Source of the DNA: an uncultured Micrococcaceae bacterium
Lineage (GTDB): Bacteria > Actinomycetota > Actinomycetes > Actinomycetales > Micrococcaceae
Direction: 5' to 3'
Length of the DNA: 64,000 nt
NCBI GenBank assembly: GCA_947502645.1
Contig: CANNAD010000002.1
Coordinates: 62,001 to 126,000 of the forward strand
Shown here piece after piece: positions 19,942 to 29,427 of the stretch. Made by a program: the position numbers and the translations under genes. Under the pieces are notes generated by a model. It did not search any database, had not been told where the DNA came from, and worked only from the letters and a program-made list of their open reading frames with translations. Each line of letters opens with the position of its first letter. The stretch's first letter is position 1.

Positions 19942-20727
19942 CTATTTACTGCGGGAAGCCTGCAGCGCAGCACCAACGATGCCAGCATGATTCTTCAACT
20001 GTGCTGGAACAATCCGTGTGCGCAGTGTCAGTGCAGGCAGGAATTCCTCACTTCGCTTGGAGATGCCGCCGCCCACTACGAAGAGCTCCGGTGAGAACAG
20101 GAACTCCACGTGGGAAAGGTAGCGCTGAAGACGCGTGGAGTACTCACTCCAACTCAGCCCCAGCCGCTCCCGCGCCACGGCTGACGCCTGTGTCTCGGCG
20201 TCGTGCCCATCCAGTTCAAGGTGTCCGAGCTCAGCGTTGGGTATCAACCGGCCGTCGTGAATGAACGCAGATCCAATACCGGTTCCCAGCGTGATGACCA
20301 GGACCGTCCCGTCAACGTCCTGTCCGGCACCGTAGCGCGCCTCTGCCAGACCGGCTGCGTCGGCGTCGTTGATGACCTGGACGAGGCGCGCGAGCCGCTC
20401 CGTGAAGAGGGCGTCGACGTCGGTATCTATCCACGACTTGTCAATGTTCGCCGCAGAACGGGCTACGCCGTGCTGGATGATGGCCGGAAATGCCGCGCCC
20501 ACGGGAACTTCAGGACCGGGACACTCTGGGCGACCGGAAAGTTCCGCGATGATTTGCTCTACCGTGTCAGCCACCTTTTCCGGAGTAGCAGGCGAGGGCG
20601 TATCGAACCGGACCCGTTCTCCGACGAGCTTGCCTTTGGCCAGGTCAACGATGCCGCCTTTGGTCCCCGTGCCACCTATATCGATACCGATGACGTGCGA
20701 TGGGCTGGACTTCGATTTCTTTGACAT
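19942..20727 (-). CDS. ppgK: Polyphosphate glucokinase (ROK family)
   Basis: The enzyme phosphorylates glucose using polyphosphate, and in some species ATP. The 261-residue protein is a ROK-family sugar kinase: IGIDIGGTGTKGGIVD is the N-terminal phosphate loop, VINDADAAGLAEARYG holds the sugar-binding and catalytic Asp, TLGTGIGSAFIHDGRLIPNAELGH is the phosphate-2 and Glu-Gly-His region, and LFVVGGGISKR is near the C-terminus. The lack of the zinc-binding cysteines of the GlkA class and the short length fit PpgK. GGAG is located four bases before the ATG. Reaction specificity is inferred from the family. Confidence 0.92.
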   Translation of the reverse strand: MSKKSKSSPSHVIGIDIGGTGTKGGIVDLAKGKLVGERVRFDTPSPATPEKVADTVEQIIAELSGRPECPGPEVPVGAAFPAIIQHGVARSAANIDKSWIDTDVDALFTERLARLVQVINDADAAGLAEARYGAGQDVDGTVLVITLGTGIGSAFIHDGRLIPNAELGHLELDGHDAETQASAVARERLGLSWSEYSTRLQRYLSHVEFLFSPELFVVGGGISKRSEEFLPALTLRTRIVPAQLKNHAGIVGAALQASRSK

Positions 20728-20755
20728 GACTCTCCAGGTTGGGAAGGGTGGCGGG

Positions 20756-21634
20756 CTAGGGAAGCGTCAGGACCTCAGCCCCAGCCTCGGTTACCAGAAG
20801 CGTGTGTTCAAACTGTGCTGTTCTCTTGCGGTCGCGGGTTACAACGGTCCAGCCGTCATCCCACATTTCCCACTCGATGGTGCCCAGCGTCAGCATGGGT
20901 TCAATGGTGAACGTCATGCCCGGTTCGATGAGCCGGCTATAGGCTGGCGCAGCATCGTAGTGAGGAACAATTAGGCCGGTGTGGAACGCTTCCCCAACAC
21001 CGTGGCCGGTGAAGTCCCGAACCACACCGTAACCAAATCGGCGCGCGTAGGACTCGATGGCCCGCCCAATAACATTGAATTCGCGTCCCGGAGCTACGGC
21101 CTTGATAGCCCGGCGCAACGACTCCTCGGTGCGTTCGACCAAGAGCCGGGACTCGTCGTCGACCTCGCCGACCAGGAAAGTACGGTTCGTGTCGCCGTGA
21201 ACTCCATCGAGAAAAGCAGTGATGTCGATGTTGATGATGTCGCCGTCACTGACCACCGTGGAGTCGGGGATACCGTGGCAGATGACCTCGTTGAGCGAGG
21301 AACACAGCGACTTGGGAAACCCGCGGTAGCCAAGTGTGGAGGGATAGGCATGATGATCGAGCAGGAACTCATGACCCACGCGGTCCAGCTCGTCCGTGGT
21401 CACCCCGGGGACAATGTGCTTCCCGACCTCCACGATGGCCTGCGCCGCGAGCTTTGAAGCGCGCCGGATTTTTTCGATTGTCTCAGGCGACTTGACCTCA
21501 GAGCCCTCGAACTTTGAGGGAGCTTCCTTCCCCACATACTCGGGCCTGGCGATCGAGCCCGGAACGTTCCGTTTCTGCCCGACATTTCCGGGCTCGAGAG
21601 TTCCAATGGGTGCGGTCGAATCGTTCATAGGCAT
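20756..21634 (-). CDS. map: Methionine aminopeptidase type I
   Basis: MAP removes the N-terminal methionine from new proteins and needs two metal ions. The 292-residue protein has an N-terminal extension of about 45 residues, as in actinobacterial MapB types. The pita-bread fold shows [45 protein letters not shown] (two metal Asp), [11 protein letters not shown] (metal His), MTFTIEPML (Glu), and the final Glu in [15 protein letters not shown]. Two ATG codons are possible (21634 and 21628). The first is favoured because TAGGAT ends seven bases before it. Confidence 0.95.
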   Translation of the reverse strand: MPMNDSTAPIGTLEPGNVGQKRNVPGSIARPEYVGKEAPSKFEGSEVKSPETIEKIRRASKLAAQAIVEVGKHIVPGVTTDELDRVGHEFLLDHHAYPSTLGYRGFPKSLCSSLNEVICHGIPDSTVVSDGDIINIDITAFLDGVHGDTNRTFLVGEVDDESRLLVERTEESLRRAIKAVAPGREFNVIGRAIESYARRFGYGVVRDFTGHGVGEAFHTGLIVPHYDAAPAYSRLIEPGMTFTIEPMLTLGTIEWEMWDDGWTVVTRDRKRTAQFEHTLLVTEAGAEVLTLP

Positions 21635-21647
21635 ACCATCGATCCTA
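21632..21647 (-). promoter_or_regulatory. Leaderless -10 of map
   Basis: On the minus strand TAGGAT (21647 down to 21642) ends seven bases before the ATG at 21634. Confidence 0.6.
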
Positions 21648-21699
21648 TATCCCGTCAGAGGACAACACAGAGCGTCCCAACGCAGAACAGGAGAAGACC

Positions 21700-21870
21700 A
21701 TGCCCGAGTACTGGTACAACGTCGTCACCAAAGAGGTCGAAGAAGATGCGCAGTCGGATTGGTCACAGCTGATCGGCCCCTACGCAACCCGTGAAGAGGC
21801 GATGAAAGCACCTGCGAAAGTGGAAGCCCGCAACGAAGCATGGGAATCCAAGGACGACAACTGGTCCTGA
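21700..21870 (+). CDS. 56-residue SPOR-like small protein
   Basis: A short gene divergent from map and convergent with panB. AGGAG lies eight bases before ATG 21700 and the stop TGA is at 21868-21870. The 56-residue product is hydrophilic and rich in Glu, Lys and Trp. It opens [15 protein letters not shown] and contains [17 protein letters not shown], which resembles the second half of a SPOR repeat ([10 protein letters not shown] pattern). There is no signal peptide or membrane segment, so it is probably cytoplasmic. Similar short SPOR-type proteins are, from memory, common in Arthrobacter. Function is unknown; codon use matches the neighbours and the Shine-Dalgarno is good. Confidence 0.8.
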   Translation: MPEYWYNVVTKEVEEDAQSDWSQLIGPYATREEAMKAPAKVEARNEAWESKDDNWS

Positions 21871-21874
21871 GGGT

Positions 21875-22753
21875 TCAGAAGCTGTGCTCCGGCCCCGGGA
21901 AGGAACCGGAGTGGACATCCTGGCGGTAAGCAGCAGCGGCGTCGCCCAGCACGGTACGTAGATCTGCGTACTGTTTGACGAACTTCGCCTGCTTGCCGCC
22001 ACGCAGCCCGGCCATGTCCTGCCACACCAGGACCTGCCCCGTCGTCGCATTTCCCGCACCGATTCCAATCGTCGGAACGGAAACTGCAGCATCCACCATG
22101 GCAGCAACCTCAGCGGGCACCATCTCCATCAGGACGCAGAACGCTCCCGCATCGGCAAGAGCCACAGCATCCTCCACCACAGCCTTTGCGGCTTCGCCGC
22201 GCCCCTGTACGCGATAGCCGCCCAGCGAGTGCTCGCTCTGCGGTGTGAAGCCCACATGAGCCATTACGGGAATCCCCGCCGCAGTCATCGCGCGGACGTG
22301 AGCTGCGTAGTGTTTGCCGCCTTCCATCTTGACCGCGTGGACAAGACCCTCTTTCATGAGCCGCACCGATGACCGGATGGCTTCCTCGGGCGACACCTCA
22401 TATGAACCGAACGGCAAATCGCAGACCACCAACGAGTGGGATGCTCCCGCCGAGACACCACGGGAGAACACGATCATCTCGTCCAGCGTGATGGGCAAGG
22501 TTGTGCCATGACCCATGACATTGTTGGCAGCGGAGTCTCCAATGAGGAGCACCTCGATGCCAGCTTCGTCGAAGATTTCCGCCGAATACTGGTCATAGGC
22601 CGTCAACATCGCAAACCTGCGGCCCTCATCCTTGGCCTGCTGAAGATGATGGATGCGCACACGCCGGCGCACTGCACCAGCCTCGCCGGTGGAAGTGGAG
22701 TCAGTACGTGCGGGGCCCGTACCGTAGGGCGCAGGAATCTCGGCATTACTCAT
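21875..22753 (-). CDS. panB: Ketopantoate hydroxymethyltransferase PanB
   Basis: PanB makes ketopantoate from 2-oxoisovalerate and methylene-tetrahydrofolate, the first step of pantothenate synthesis. The 292-residue product has a basic N-terminal extension of about 30 residues, then MLTAYDQYSAEIFDEAGIEVLLIGDSAANNVMGH (metal Asp), VVCDLPFGSYEVS, AVKMEGG (substrate Lys and Glu), MAHVGFTPQSEHSLGGYRVQGR and VLMEMVPAEVA with the catalytic Glu, and TIGIGAGNATTGQVLVWQDM. No panC is adjacent. The start is supported by a leaderless-type -10. Confidence 0.96.
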   Translation of the reverse strand: MSNAEIPAPYGTGPARTDSTSTGEAGAVRRRVRIHHLQQAKDEGRRFAMLTAYDQYSAEIFDEAGIEVLLIGDSAANNVMGHGTTLPITLDEMIVFSRGVSAGASHSLVVCDLPFGSYEVSPEEAIRSSVRLMKEGLVHAVKMEGGKHYAAHVRAMTAAGIPVMAHVGFTPQSEHSLGGYRVQGRGEAAKAVVEDAVALADAGAFCVLMEMVPAEVAAMVDAAVSVPTIGIGAGNATTGQVLVWQDMAGLRGGKQAKFVKQYADLRTVLGDAAAAYRQDVHSGSFPGPEHSF

Positions 22754-22765
22754 AGCCCGAGCCTA
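22751..22765 (-). promoter_or_regulatory. Leaderless -10 of panB
   Basis: On the minus strand TAGGCT (22765 down to 22760) ends six bases before the ATG at 22753. Confidence 0.6.
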
Positions 22766-22854
22766 GTCCCGCCGTTCTGGCTCGGCCAGTTCCGGGCAGG
22801 AGATGACTCGGGTACTAGGCTGGAGACATCGTCATCCCAAGGAACGAGGTAGCC

Positions 22855-24195
22855 ATGGACAGGCAGCAGGAATTTGTACTGCGCACCATCGAGGAGCGCG
22901 ACGTACGATTTGTTCGGTTGTGGTTCACCGACGTCGTCGGATCCCTGAAATCAGTAGCGCTGGCTCCCGCGGAAGTGGAGGGAGCATTCGAGGAGGGGCT
23001 CGGATTCGACGGTTCCTCGATTGAGGGGCTCGCCCGGGTTTTCGAAGCGGACATGCTGGTCAAGCCGGATCCTGCGACGTTCCAGATCCTGCCATGGCGC
23101 GGAGAAAAAGAGCAGACCTCGAGGATGTACTGCGACATCCTGGCCCCCGACGGGCAGCCGGCAGCGGCGGATCCACGGCACGTTCTCAAGCGATCCCTCG
23201 CCAAGGCAGCGGACATGGGGTTCAGCTGCTACACGCACCCGGAGATTGAGTTCTACCTCCTCAAATCAGCGACGCCTGGTGCCGACGGCCGCCCCGTCCC
23301 CGTCGATGAAGCCGGCTACTTTGACCATGTACCCGGCGGTGTGGCCCAGGACTTCCGCCGTACCGCAGTTGCCATGCTTGAGGCCGTGGGCATACCGGTA
23401 GAGTTCAGCCACCATGAAGCAGGTCCAGGGCAGAACGAGATTGATCTGCGGTACGCGGACGCCCTCCAGACAGCGGACAACATCATGACGTTCCGCACCG
23501 TCATCAAGGAGGTGGCACTCATGCAGGACAGCTACGCCACCTTCATGCCCAAGCCCTTCAGCGATCATCCGGGTTCAGGCATGCACACACACTTCTCCCT
23601 CTTCGAAGGCGACAGCAACGCGTTTTTCGAAGCGGGCGCTGAATATCAGCTCTCGACCACCGCGCGTCAGTTCATTGCGGGCATTCTTCACCATGCGCCC
23701 GAGTTCACAGCAGTGACCAACCAGCACGTGAACTCCTACAAGCGGCTCTGGGGCGGGGGAGAGGCACCCAGCTATCTGTCATGGGGGCACAACAACCGCT
23801 CGGCACTGGTGCGTGTGCCGCTCTACAAACCGCACAAGGGCCAGTCGGCCCGGATCGAATACCGGGGAATAGATTCCGCCGCGAACCCCTACCTGGCCTA
23901 TGCCGTACTGCTCGGGGCGGGGCTGAAGGGCATCGAGGAGGGATACGAGTTGCCGAGAGGCGCCGAAGAGGACCTCTGGAGCTTGACTGCCGCGGAACGC
24001 CGTGCCATGGGACACGACCCGCTGCCGGAAAGTCTGCATGACGCCACACGCGCCATGGAAGACTCCGAGTTCGTCGCGGGAATCCTCGGAGAGCAGGTCT
24101 TTGACAGCTTCCTGCGCAATAAACGCGAAGAGTGGAACGACTACCGGCAACAGGTAACTCCGCTTGAACTCAGCCGGAACCTGGGCACACTCTAA
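22855..24195 (+). CDS. glnA2: Glutamine synthetase type I, GlnA2-like
   Basis: This 446-residue glutamine synthetase forms glutamine, or a gamma-glutamyl amide, from glutamate, ammonia and ATP. Family motifs include LGFDGSSIEG, EIEFYLL, the HHEAGPGQNEIDLRY metal loop, FMPKPFSDHPGSGMHTHFSLFEG, NQHVNSYKRL, and RIEYRGIDSAANPYLA. At the place where GlnA1 has its adenylylation tyrosine (KDLYELP) this protein has EEDLWSLT, with Trp at about residue 375, so GlnE cannot modify it there. GAGG precedes the ATG. It is transcribed with glnE directly behind, the order seen in mycobacteria (Rv2222c-Rv2221c). Confidence 0.93.
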   Translation: MDRQQEFVLRTIEERDVRFVRLWFTDVVGSLKSVALAPAEVEGAFEEGLGFDGSSIEGLARVFEADMLVKPDPATFQILPWRGEKEQTSRMYCDILAPDGQPAAADPRHVLKRSLAKAADMGFSCYTHPEIEFYLLKSATPGADGRPVPVDEAGYFDHVPGGVAQDFRRTAVAMLEAVGIPVEFSHHEAGPGQNEIDLRYADALQTADNIMTFRTVIKEVALMQDSYATFMPKPFSDHPGSGMHTHFSLFEGDSNAFFEAGAEYQLSTTARQFIAGILHHAPEFTAVTNQHVNSYKRLWGGGEAPSYLSWGHNNRSALVRVPLYKPHKGQSARIEYRGIDSAANPYLAYAVLLGAGLKGIEEGYELPRGAEEDLWSLTAAERRAMGHDPLPESLHDATRAMEDSEFVAGILGEQVFDSFLRNKREEWNDYRQQVTPLELSRNLGTL

Positions 24196-24196
24196 T

Positions 24197-27100
24197 ATGG
24201 CCGCTCCCTCCCAGAGCACCAACCGGCACCTCATCTCGGCCGGATTCATGGACCTGGAAAAAAGCCGTCGGTTCCTCGAAGCGAAGGAACTCGCTGCCTT
24301 GGACGAGGAGGCGCTCTTCCGGGGCCTCCAGTCATCGGCGTCCCCGGATCTGGCACTGCAGTCATGCGTCAGACTGCTGGAGAAAAAACCTGAACTTGCC
24401 ACCATCATCAACGGTGGAGGAGAAATATCCGCGGCCTTCTTCCGGCTCCTTGGCGCGTCCGAAGCGCTGGCAGAATTCCTTATGCGGCATCCGGACCAGT
24501 CCGACGTCGTCACCACGCCCGCCTCGCGGCAGCCGTACGACCCCACCAGTTTCAGGCTGTCGCTGCTCGAGGCAGTCCAGGCGGATGGCTCGGAATCCCT
24601 GCCTCGGGCTGGAACGACCGGAACTGACGCGTACTTCAGTCTGCGGGCCCGCTATCGGCGGCATCTCACCGAAATCGCCCTCCGCGACTTGGGGGCGGTA
24701 TCAGCCACCGAATACATGCCCGACGCCGCACGGCAGCTTTCCGATCTGGCTGCTGCCACCCTCGACGCCGCTCTGGCCGTTTCCAGGGCCGAACTGCATG
24801 ACAGCTTCGGCGAGGAGGAGATCGAACAGGTTCGGTTGGCCGTTATAGGCATGGGTAAATGCGGGGCCCGGGAACTGAACTACATTTCCGACGTCGACGT
24901 CATCTACGTCATCGACGGCGGGACGCTTGATGAAGCGCAGGCAGCAACGATCGGCACGGCTCTTGCCGCTGGTATATCCCGGGTCATCACATCCTCGGGC
25001 AGCGAACCGGGGTTGTGGGAGGTTGATACCAATCTCCGCCCTGAAGGACGTGAAGGGCCGTTGGTCCGAACCCTCGAATCCCACGTCAATTACTATCAGC
25101 GCTGGGCGCAGAGCTGGGAATTTCAGGCGCTGCTGAAATCACGGGCTATTGCCGGGGATGTGGAGCTTGGGCTTCGCTATGAACAGGCCATGGAGCCGTT
25201 GATCTGGGCTGCCTCAACCCGTGAGGGGTTTGTGGAATCAGTTCAGTCCATGCGCAAGCGCGTCACCGCGAATATCCCCGATCATGAGGTGGGACGTCAG
25301 ATCAAGCTCGGCGTTGGCGGGCTCAGAGACGTGGAATTCACGGTCCAACTTCTACAGCTGGTTCATGGACGGGTCGACGAAACAGTCCGGATCAGGGATA
25401 CAACCGGTGCAATTCAGGCGCTCAGCGACGCCGGATACATCAGCCGCCACGATGCGGCTGACTTCGACCGGGCCTACCGTTACCTCAGGGTCCTGGAGCA
25501 CCGGATTCAACTGGTGCACTTGCGTCGAACGCATCTCATGCCGGAGGGCGACGATGCTCAACGAGCGCTGGCCCGCTCATCGCTCGGTGCCAACGAGCGC
25601 GCACGACCCTCTGCCGATCACCTCATGCAGATGTGGGGGAGAACCCGCAAACTGGTCCACAACCTGCACGAAACCATCTTCTACCGTCCGCTGCTGGCTA
25701 CGGCGTCGAACCTCAGCACTGAAGACGTCAAGCTCTCGCCCGAAGCTGCCAGAGCGCGTCTGGCCGCCCTGGGCTATCTCGACCCCAAAGGCGCGATGCG
25801 CCACATCGAGGCTCTCACCGCCGGGATCAGCCGTCGTGCCTCGCTCCAGCGCCAACTGCTGCCCGTCCTTCTGGGATGGCTCGCTGAGGGCGTAGATCCG
25901 GACGCTGGACTGCTCGGTTTTCGTAGGCTCAGTGAAGCGCTCGGCCAGAGTCCCTGGTTCCTCGGTATGCTTCGTGATTCCAAGGCTGCTGCAGAGCGGT
26001 TATGCCACATTCTCTCCGGAAGCCGGTTTATCACTGACCTTCTGGAAGTCTCCTCCGAATCGACAGCCTGGCTCGGCACGGACAAGGACCTGATACCACG
26101 GCCCTTCGAGTCGCAGTGGCAGGAAATCCGCGCGAAAATGATCAGGCACCCCGGCCCAGACGAAGCCATGCGGCTCATCCGGCTCATCCGCCGGCGTGAA
26201 ATACTCCGTACCGCCATCGCCGACAGCTCTGGACTGCTGGACCAATCCGACGTCGGACGTGCACTCGCGAACGCTGACCGCGCAGCCATCCTCGGGGCGC
26301 TTCACGTGGCAGAACGCCAAGCGTTTAAAGATAACGGGCCCGCCACCGAGATGCTCGTGGTCGCACTGGGACGCCAGGGTGGGCGGGAGATTCGCTACGC
26401 ATCCGACGCCGATGTCCTATACGTCCATAGGCCGTTGGCTGGTGCAGACCCACAGCTCGCCCAACAACAGGCTGAGCTGATCGCCGGCCGTATCTCCGCA
26501 TTGCTCAAGCAGCCGTGCAAACCGCCTGTTCAAGCTGAGCGGGTTCTGGAGATCGACGCCGATCTTCGCCCAGAGGGGAGCAAGGGCGCGCTGGTGCGGA
26601 GCCTGGATTCCTATCAGAAGTACTACAACCGGTGGTCGCTTGCGTGGGAAGCACAAGCGTTGCTCCGCGCCAGGCCCATCGCCGGATCGGATCAGCTCGC
26701 TCAGGACTTCATGAACCTGGTGGACCCGGTACGGTACCCAGAGTCATTCAGCGAGGACAACGTTCGCGAGATCCGCCGGATCAAGGCCCGGGTGGAATCG
26801 GAACGGCTTCCCCGCGGAGCTGATCCCGCGCGTCATCTGAAACTTGGTCGCGGAGCATTAAGCGACGTTGAATGGCTGGTCCAACTCATCCAGCTTCAAC
26901 ATGCCAGCAAGGAACCCTCGCTGCGCACAACAGAAACGGAAACTGCGCTGAAAGCCATCGGCGAGATCGGGCTGCTTCCGGAAGCTGAAGTCGAAACTCT
27001 CCTCGAAAGTTGGCGCCTGACCAGCAGAATCCGGGCGGGCATCATCATCTGGTCCGGACGCGGGTCAGACCAACTGCCCTCTTCGTGGCGCGATCTTGAA

Positions 27101-27232
27101 GCCGTAGCAAGGTGGTGCGGGTATGACGCCGGTCAGGCTGGCGACCTCGAGGAAGACTATCTGCGCTTGACCCGAAGGTCGCGCGGAATCTTCGAGCGTC
27201 AATTTTACGGATACCCAGACCGGGAATCGTAG
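24197..27232 (+). CDS. glnE: Glutamine synthetase adenylyltransferase GlnE
   Basis: GlnE attaches and removes AMP on glutamine synthetase. The 1011-residue protein contains two nucleotidyltransferase halves, each followed by a helical PII-uridylyltransferase-type domain. The first half has VIGMGKCGARELNYISDVDVIYV (normally the removing activity) and the second VALGRQGGREIRYASDADVLYV (the adding activity). Both keep the paired Asp of the DxD motif, and both have a later DADLRPEGSKG or DTNLRPEGREG motif. ATG 24197, one base after the glnA2 stop, is preferred over an in-frame ATG at 24164 inside glnA2. The likely target is GlnA1, encoded just downstream in the opposite direction. Confidence 0.95.
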   Translation: MAAPSQSTNRHLISAGFMDLEKSRRFLEAKELAALDEEALFRGLQSSASPDLALQSCVRLLEKKPELATIINGGGEISAAFFRLLGASEALAEFLMRHPDQSDVVTTPASRQPYDPTSFRLSLLEAVQADGSESLPRAGTTGTDAYFSLRARYRRHLTEIALRDLGAVSATEYMPDAARQLSDLAAATLDAALAVSRAELHDSFGEEEIEQVRLAVIGMGKCGARELNYISDVDVIYVIDGGTLDEAQAATIGTALAAGISRVITSSGSEPGLWEVDTNLRPEGREGPLVRTLESHVNYYQRWAQSWEFQALLKSRAIAGDVELGLRYEQAMEPLIWAASTREGFVESVQSMRKRVTANIPDHEVGRQIKLGVGGLRDVEFTVQLLQLVHGRVDETVRIRDTTGAIQALSDAGYISRHDAADFDRAYRYLRVLEHRIQLVHLRRTHLMPEGDDAQRALARSSLGANERARPSADHLMQMWGRTRKLVHNLHETIFYRPLLATASNLSTEDVKLSPEAARARLAALGYLDPKGAMRHIEALTAGISRRASLQRQLLPVLLGWLAEGVDPDAGLLGFRRLSEALGQSPWFLGMLRDSKAAAERLCHILSGSRFITDLLEVSSESTAWLGTDKDLIPRPFESQWQEIRAKMIRHPGPDEAMRLIRLIRRREILRTAIADSSGLLDQSDVGRALANADRAAILGALHVAERQAFKDNGPATEMLVVALGRQGGREIRYASDADVLYVHRPLAGADPQLAQQQAELIAGRISALLKQPCKPPVQAERVLEIDADLRPEGSKGALVRSLDSYQKYYNRWSLAWEAQALLRARPIAGSDQLAQDFMNLVDPVRYPESFSEDNVREIRRIKARVESERLPRGADPARHLKLGRGALSDVEWLVQLIQLQHASKEPSLRTTETETALKAIGEIGLLPEAEVETLLESWRLTSRIRAGIIIWSGRGSDQLPSSWRDLEAVARWCGYDAGQAGDLEEDYLRLTRRSRGIFERQFYGYPDRES

Positions 27233-27242
27233 TCGTTAACGC

Positions 27243-27272
27243 CTGTGGGGCCAGCAGCTGCCGGCCCCACAG
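27243..27272. terminator. Stem-loop between glnE and glnA1
   Basis: A perfect 10-base stem, CTGTGGGGCC facing GGCCCCACAG, with a 10-base loop, lies between the two convergent stop codons. There is no T tract on either side, so termination is likely but may depend on other factors. Confidence 0.65.
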
Positions 27273-27308
27273 ACATCAACGGATCAAACTCCGTATTGCC
27301 AGCAGGAA

Positions 27309-28733
27309 TCAGCAGTCGTAGTAGAGCTCGAACTCATACGGGTTCGGGCGCAGCGACAACGGCATCAGTTCGTGCTCGCGCTTGTAATCGATCCAGGTAT
27401 CAATCAGATCCTGGGTAAACACCCCGCCAGCCTGCAGATACTCGTTGTCTGCCTCCAGCGCTAGGAGAGCTTCTTCCAGGCTCGCAGGTGCCTTTTGGAT
27501 GTCCTTTGCTTCCTCGGGGGGAAGTTCGTAGAGGTCCTTGTCAATCGGATCCGCCGGCTCAATCCGGTTCTTGATCCCGTCGAGCCCGGCCATCAGCTGA
27601 GCCGCATAGGCAAGATATGGGTTGGACGCAGCATCAGGAGCCCGGAATTCGATCCGCTTGGCCTTGGGGTTCGAACCCGTAATAGGGATGCGGATACCCG
27701 CCGAACGGTTGCCCTGCGAATACACCATGTTGACAGGAGCTTCAAAGCCCTTGACCAGACGACGGTAGGAGTTCACAGTCGGGTTCGTGAACGCGAGAAC
27801 TGATGAGGCGTGCTCAAGGAGCCCCCCGATATACCAGCGCGCAATATCCGACAGGCCGGCATAACCCTTCTCGTCGTAGAACAGCGGTTCATTGCCGTTC
27901 CACAACGACTGATGGCAATGCATGCCCGACCCGTTGTCGCCGAAGATAGGTTTGGGCATGAACGTGGCCGACTTGCCCCATGCGTCCGCAACATTCTTGA
28001 CGATGTACTTGAACTTCAGGAGGTCATCAGCCGAACGGGTTAGGGTGCTGAAACGGTAGTTGATCTCTGCCTGGCCAGCCGCCCCGACCTCGTGGTGGGA
28101 ACGCTCGACCTCCAAGCCCGCATTGTCCAGCTCGACGCAGATGGCGTCACGCAGATCGGCCTGTTTGTCGATGGGTGCGACGGGGAAGTACCCGCCCTTC
28201 ATGGGCGTTTTGTAACCCTGATTGCCGCCTTCTTCCGCGCGGCCAGAGTTCCACGGCGCCTCGATCGAATCAACTTTGTAGAAGCTGCCCTGAGGCGCTG
28301 ATTCGTACTGGACGTTATCAAAAATGAAGAACTCTGCCTCCGAGGCGAAGAACGCAGTGTCCGCAATGCCAGTTGAAGCCAAGTAGGCCTCCGCGCGTTC
28401 GGCAACGCCACGAGGGTCACGGTGATAGGGATCGCCCGTGCGCGGATTGACGATCGAGAAATTCAGCGCGAGAGTCTTTTCCATTCTGAACGGATCCAGA
28501 TATGCGGTTGTGACATCCGGAATCAGCTGCATATCCGATTCGGCGATGCCCGCAAAGCCGCGGATCGAGGAGCCATCGAAAAGCTGCCCGTGGACAAAGA
28601 AGTCCTCGTCCACCGTCTTTGCCGGAACGTTGAAATGCTGCTGCACTCCCGGTAGATCCGTGAATCGGATATCTACAAACTTCACGTCTTGGTCTTCGAT
28701 GTATTTGAGGACCTCGTCCGCATCTTTGAACAT
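27309..28733 (-). CDS. glnA: Glutamine synthetase type I, GlnA1
   Basis: This is the main ammonia-assimilating glutamine synthetase. From ATG 28733 it is 474 residues, the standard length. Signatures are [20 protein letters not shown], the [16 protein letters not shown] loop, [34 protein letters not shown], and [20 protein letters not shown]. The adenylylation site is present: Tyr402 in [10 protein letters not shown]. An in-frame extension upstream to 28868 is ignored, because AAGGAG sits upstream of ATG 28733 and the protein then begins [12 protein letters not shown], as family members do. It faces glnE. Confidence 0.97.
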   Translation of the reverse strand: MFKDADEVLKYIEDQDVKFVDIRFTDLPGVQQHFNVPAKTVDEDFFVHGQLFDGSSIRGFAGIAESDMQLIPDVTTAYLDPFRMEKTLALNFSIVNPRTGDPYHRDPRGVAERAEAYLASTGIADTAFFASEAEFFIFDNVQYESAPQGSFYKVDSIEAPWNSGRAEEGGNQGYKTPMKGGYFPVAPIDKQADLRDAICVELDNAGLEVERSHHEVGAAGQAEINYRFSTLTRSADDLLKFKYIVKNVADAWGKSATFMPKPIFGDNGSGMHCHQSLWNGNEPLFYDEKGYAGLSDIARWYIGGLLEHASSVLAFTNPTVNSYRRLVKGFEAPVNMVYSQGNRSAGIRIPITGSNPKAKRIEFRAPDAASNPYLAYAAQLMAGLDGIKNRIEPADPIDKDLYELPPEEAKDIQKAPASLEEALLALEADNEYLQAGGVFTQDLIDTWIDYKREHELMPLSLRPNPYEFELYYDC

Positions 28734-28989
28734 CGGGGTATGCTCCTTACGCATATTTTGTCGAACGTGCCGGACCAGTGCACGGACTGTCCGGACCCCG
28801 GCGGGCCTGCTCAAAGGAACACCGGGTCGTTGCGCGTTCTCTGGCCGGCCATCACATGTTGACGGCACGCTACCTGGTAAAAACCTCCGGGAGGCTTTTG
28901 TCCAAGCTTATCGTGACTTGACGGGCATGCATCGCCGGACATGGCCGAATCTGCAGTACCAGCTGCTCCCAGCGACTACTCTGGATTCT
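28734..28989. promoter_or_regulatory. Divergent region glnA1 / RDD gene
   Basis: These 256 bases separate glnA1 (minus) from the RDD gene (plus). They include the glnA1 Shine-Dalgarno (AAGGAG on the minus strand, near 28745), an 11-base palindrome CCTCCGGGAGG at 28884-28894 flanked by A and T runs, and a TTGACG near 28918-28923. I cannot assign a nitrogen-regulator site. Confidence 0.4.
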
Positions 28990-28992
28990 GTG
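28977..28992 (+). promoter_or_regulatory. Leaderless -10 of the RDD gene
   Basis: TACTCT (28977-28982) ends seven bases before GTG 28990. Confidence 0.5.
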
Positions 28993-29424
28993 GTGGAACG
29001 AAAAGATCTTGGTTCATGGCTTGAGGGTCCGTCTTCCGATGCCGCCTACTGGCCGGGAAAATCGATGGGGCGGCCAGCCTACGGGCCCGCCTCCGTCGCC
29101 AGAATCAGCCCGCGTGTTGGGGCCCTGATCATCGACTGGGCTATCGCGTCGCTGTTCGCCTACCTGCTGTTTGACGGCCTGCAGCTGGCGATTCTCGGCT
29201 GCTTCGCAGTCCTGCAGTTCCTGCTCGTCGGCTTCTTCGGGCACAGCGCGGGGCACCGGTTGTTACGGATGCAGGTACAAACGCTGCATGGGAAACCTGC
29301 GGGGTACGGCCGAGCGGCTCTGAGGACCCTGCTGATTTGTTTGGTGGTGCCGCCGCTGCTGGTCGATCGGGATCAGCGAGGGCTGCATGACCGGCTGAGC
29401 GGCACCATCCTTGTACGAATTTAA
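28990..29424 (+). CDS. RDD family membrane protein
   Basis: The product is 144 residues with an RDD domain: ISPRVGALIIDWAIASLFAYLLF begins the first membrane segment, with an Arg and an Asp at the family positions, and two further hydrophobic segments follow (about 60-80 and 110-125). The C-terminal part, RDQRGLHDRLSGTILV, is the typical RDD ending (HDR). A longer open frame runs back through the glnA1 promoter and into glnA1, but GTG 28990 fits both the protein family and a -10 seven bases before it. Function is unknown; some RDD proteins act in ion transport. It is convergent with the DUF4191 gene, three bases apart. Confidence 0.85.
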   Translation: MVERKDLGSWLEGPSSDAAYWPGKSMGRPAYGPASVARISPRVGALIIDWAIASLFAYLLFDGLQLAILGCFAVLQFLLVGFFGHSAGHRLLRMQVQTLHGKPAGYGRAALRTLLICLVVPPLLVDRDQRGLHDRLSGTILVRI

Positions 29425-29427
29425 GCG

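Noticed and set aside
28884-28894. The palindrome CCTCCGGGAGG as a GlnR or other nitrogen-regulator site
   Set aside because: It does not match the GlnR pattern that I know (an AC-n9-AC type), and a short GC palindrome flanked by A/T could be chance or a weak attenuator.
28438-28989. An upstream extension of the RDD protein, doubling its length
   Set aside because: It would read antisense through the start of glnA1 and its promoter, and the extra residues have no membrane or domain character. A -10 directly before GTG 28990 supports the short form.
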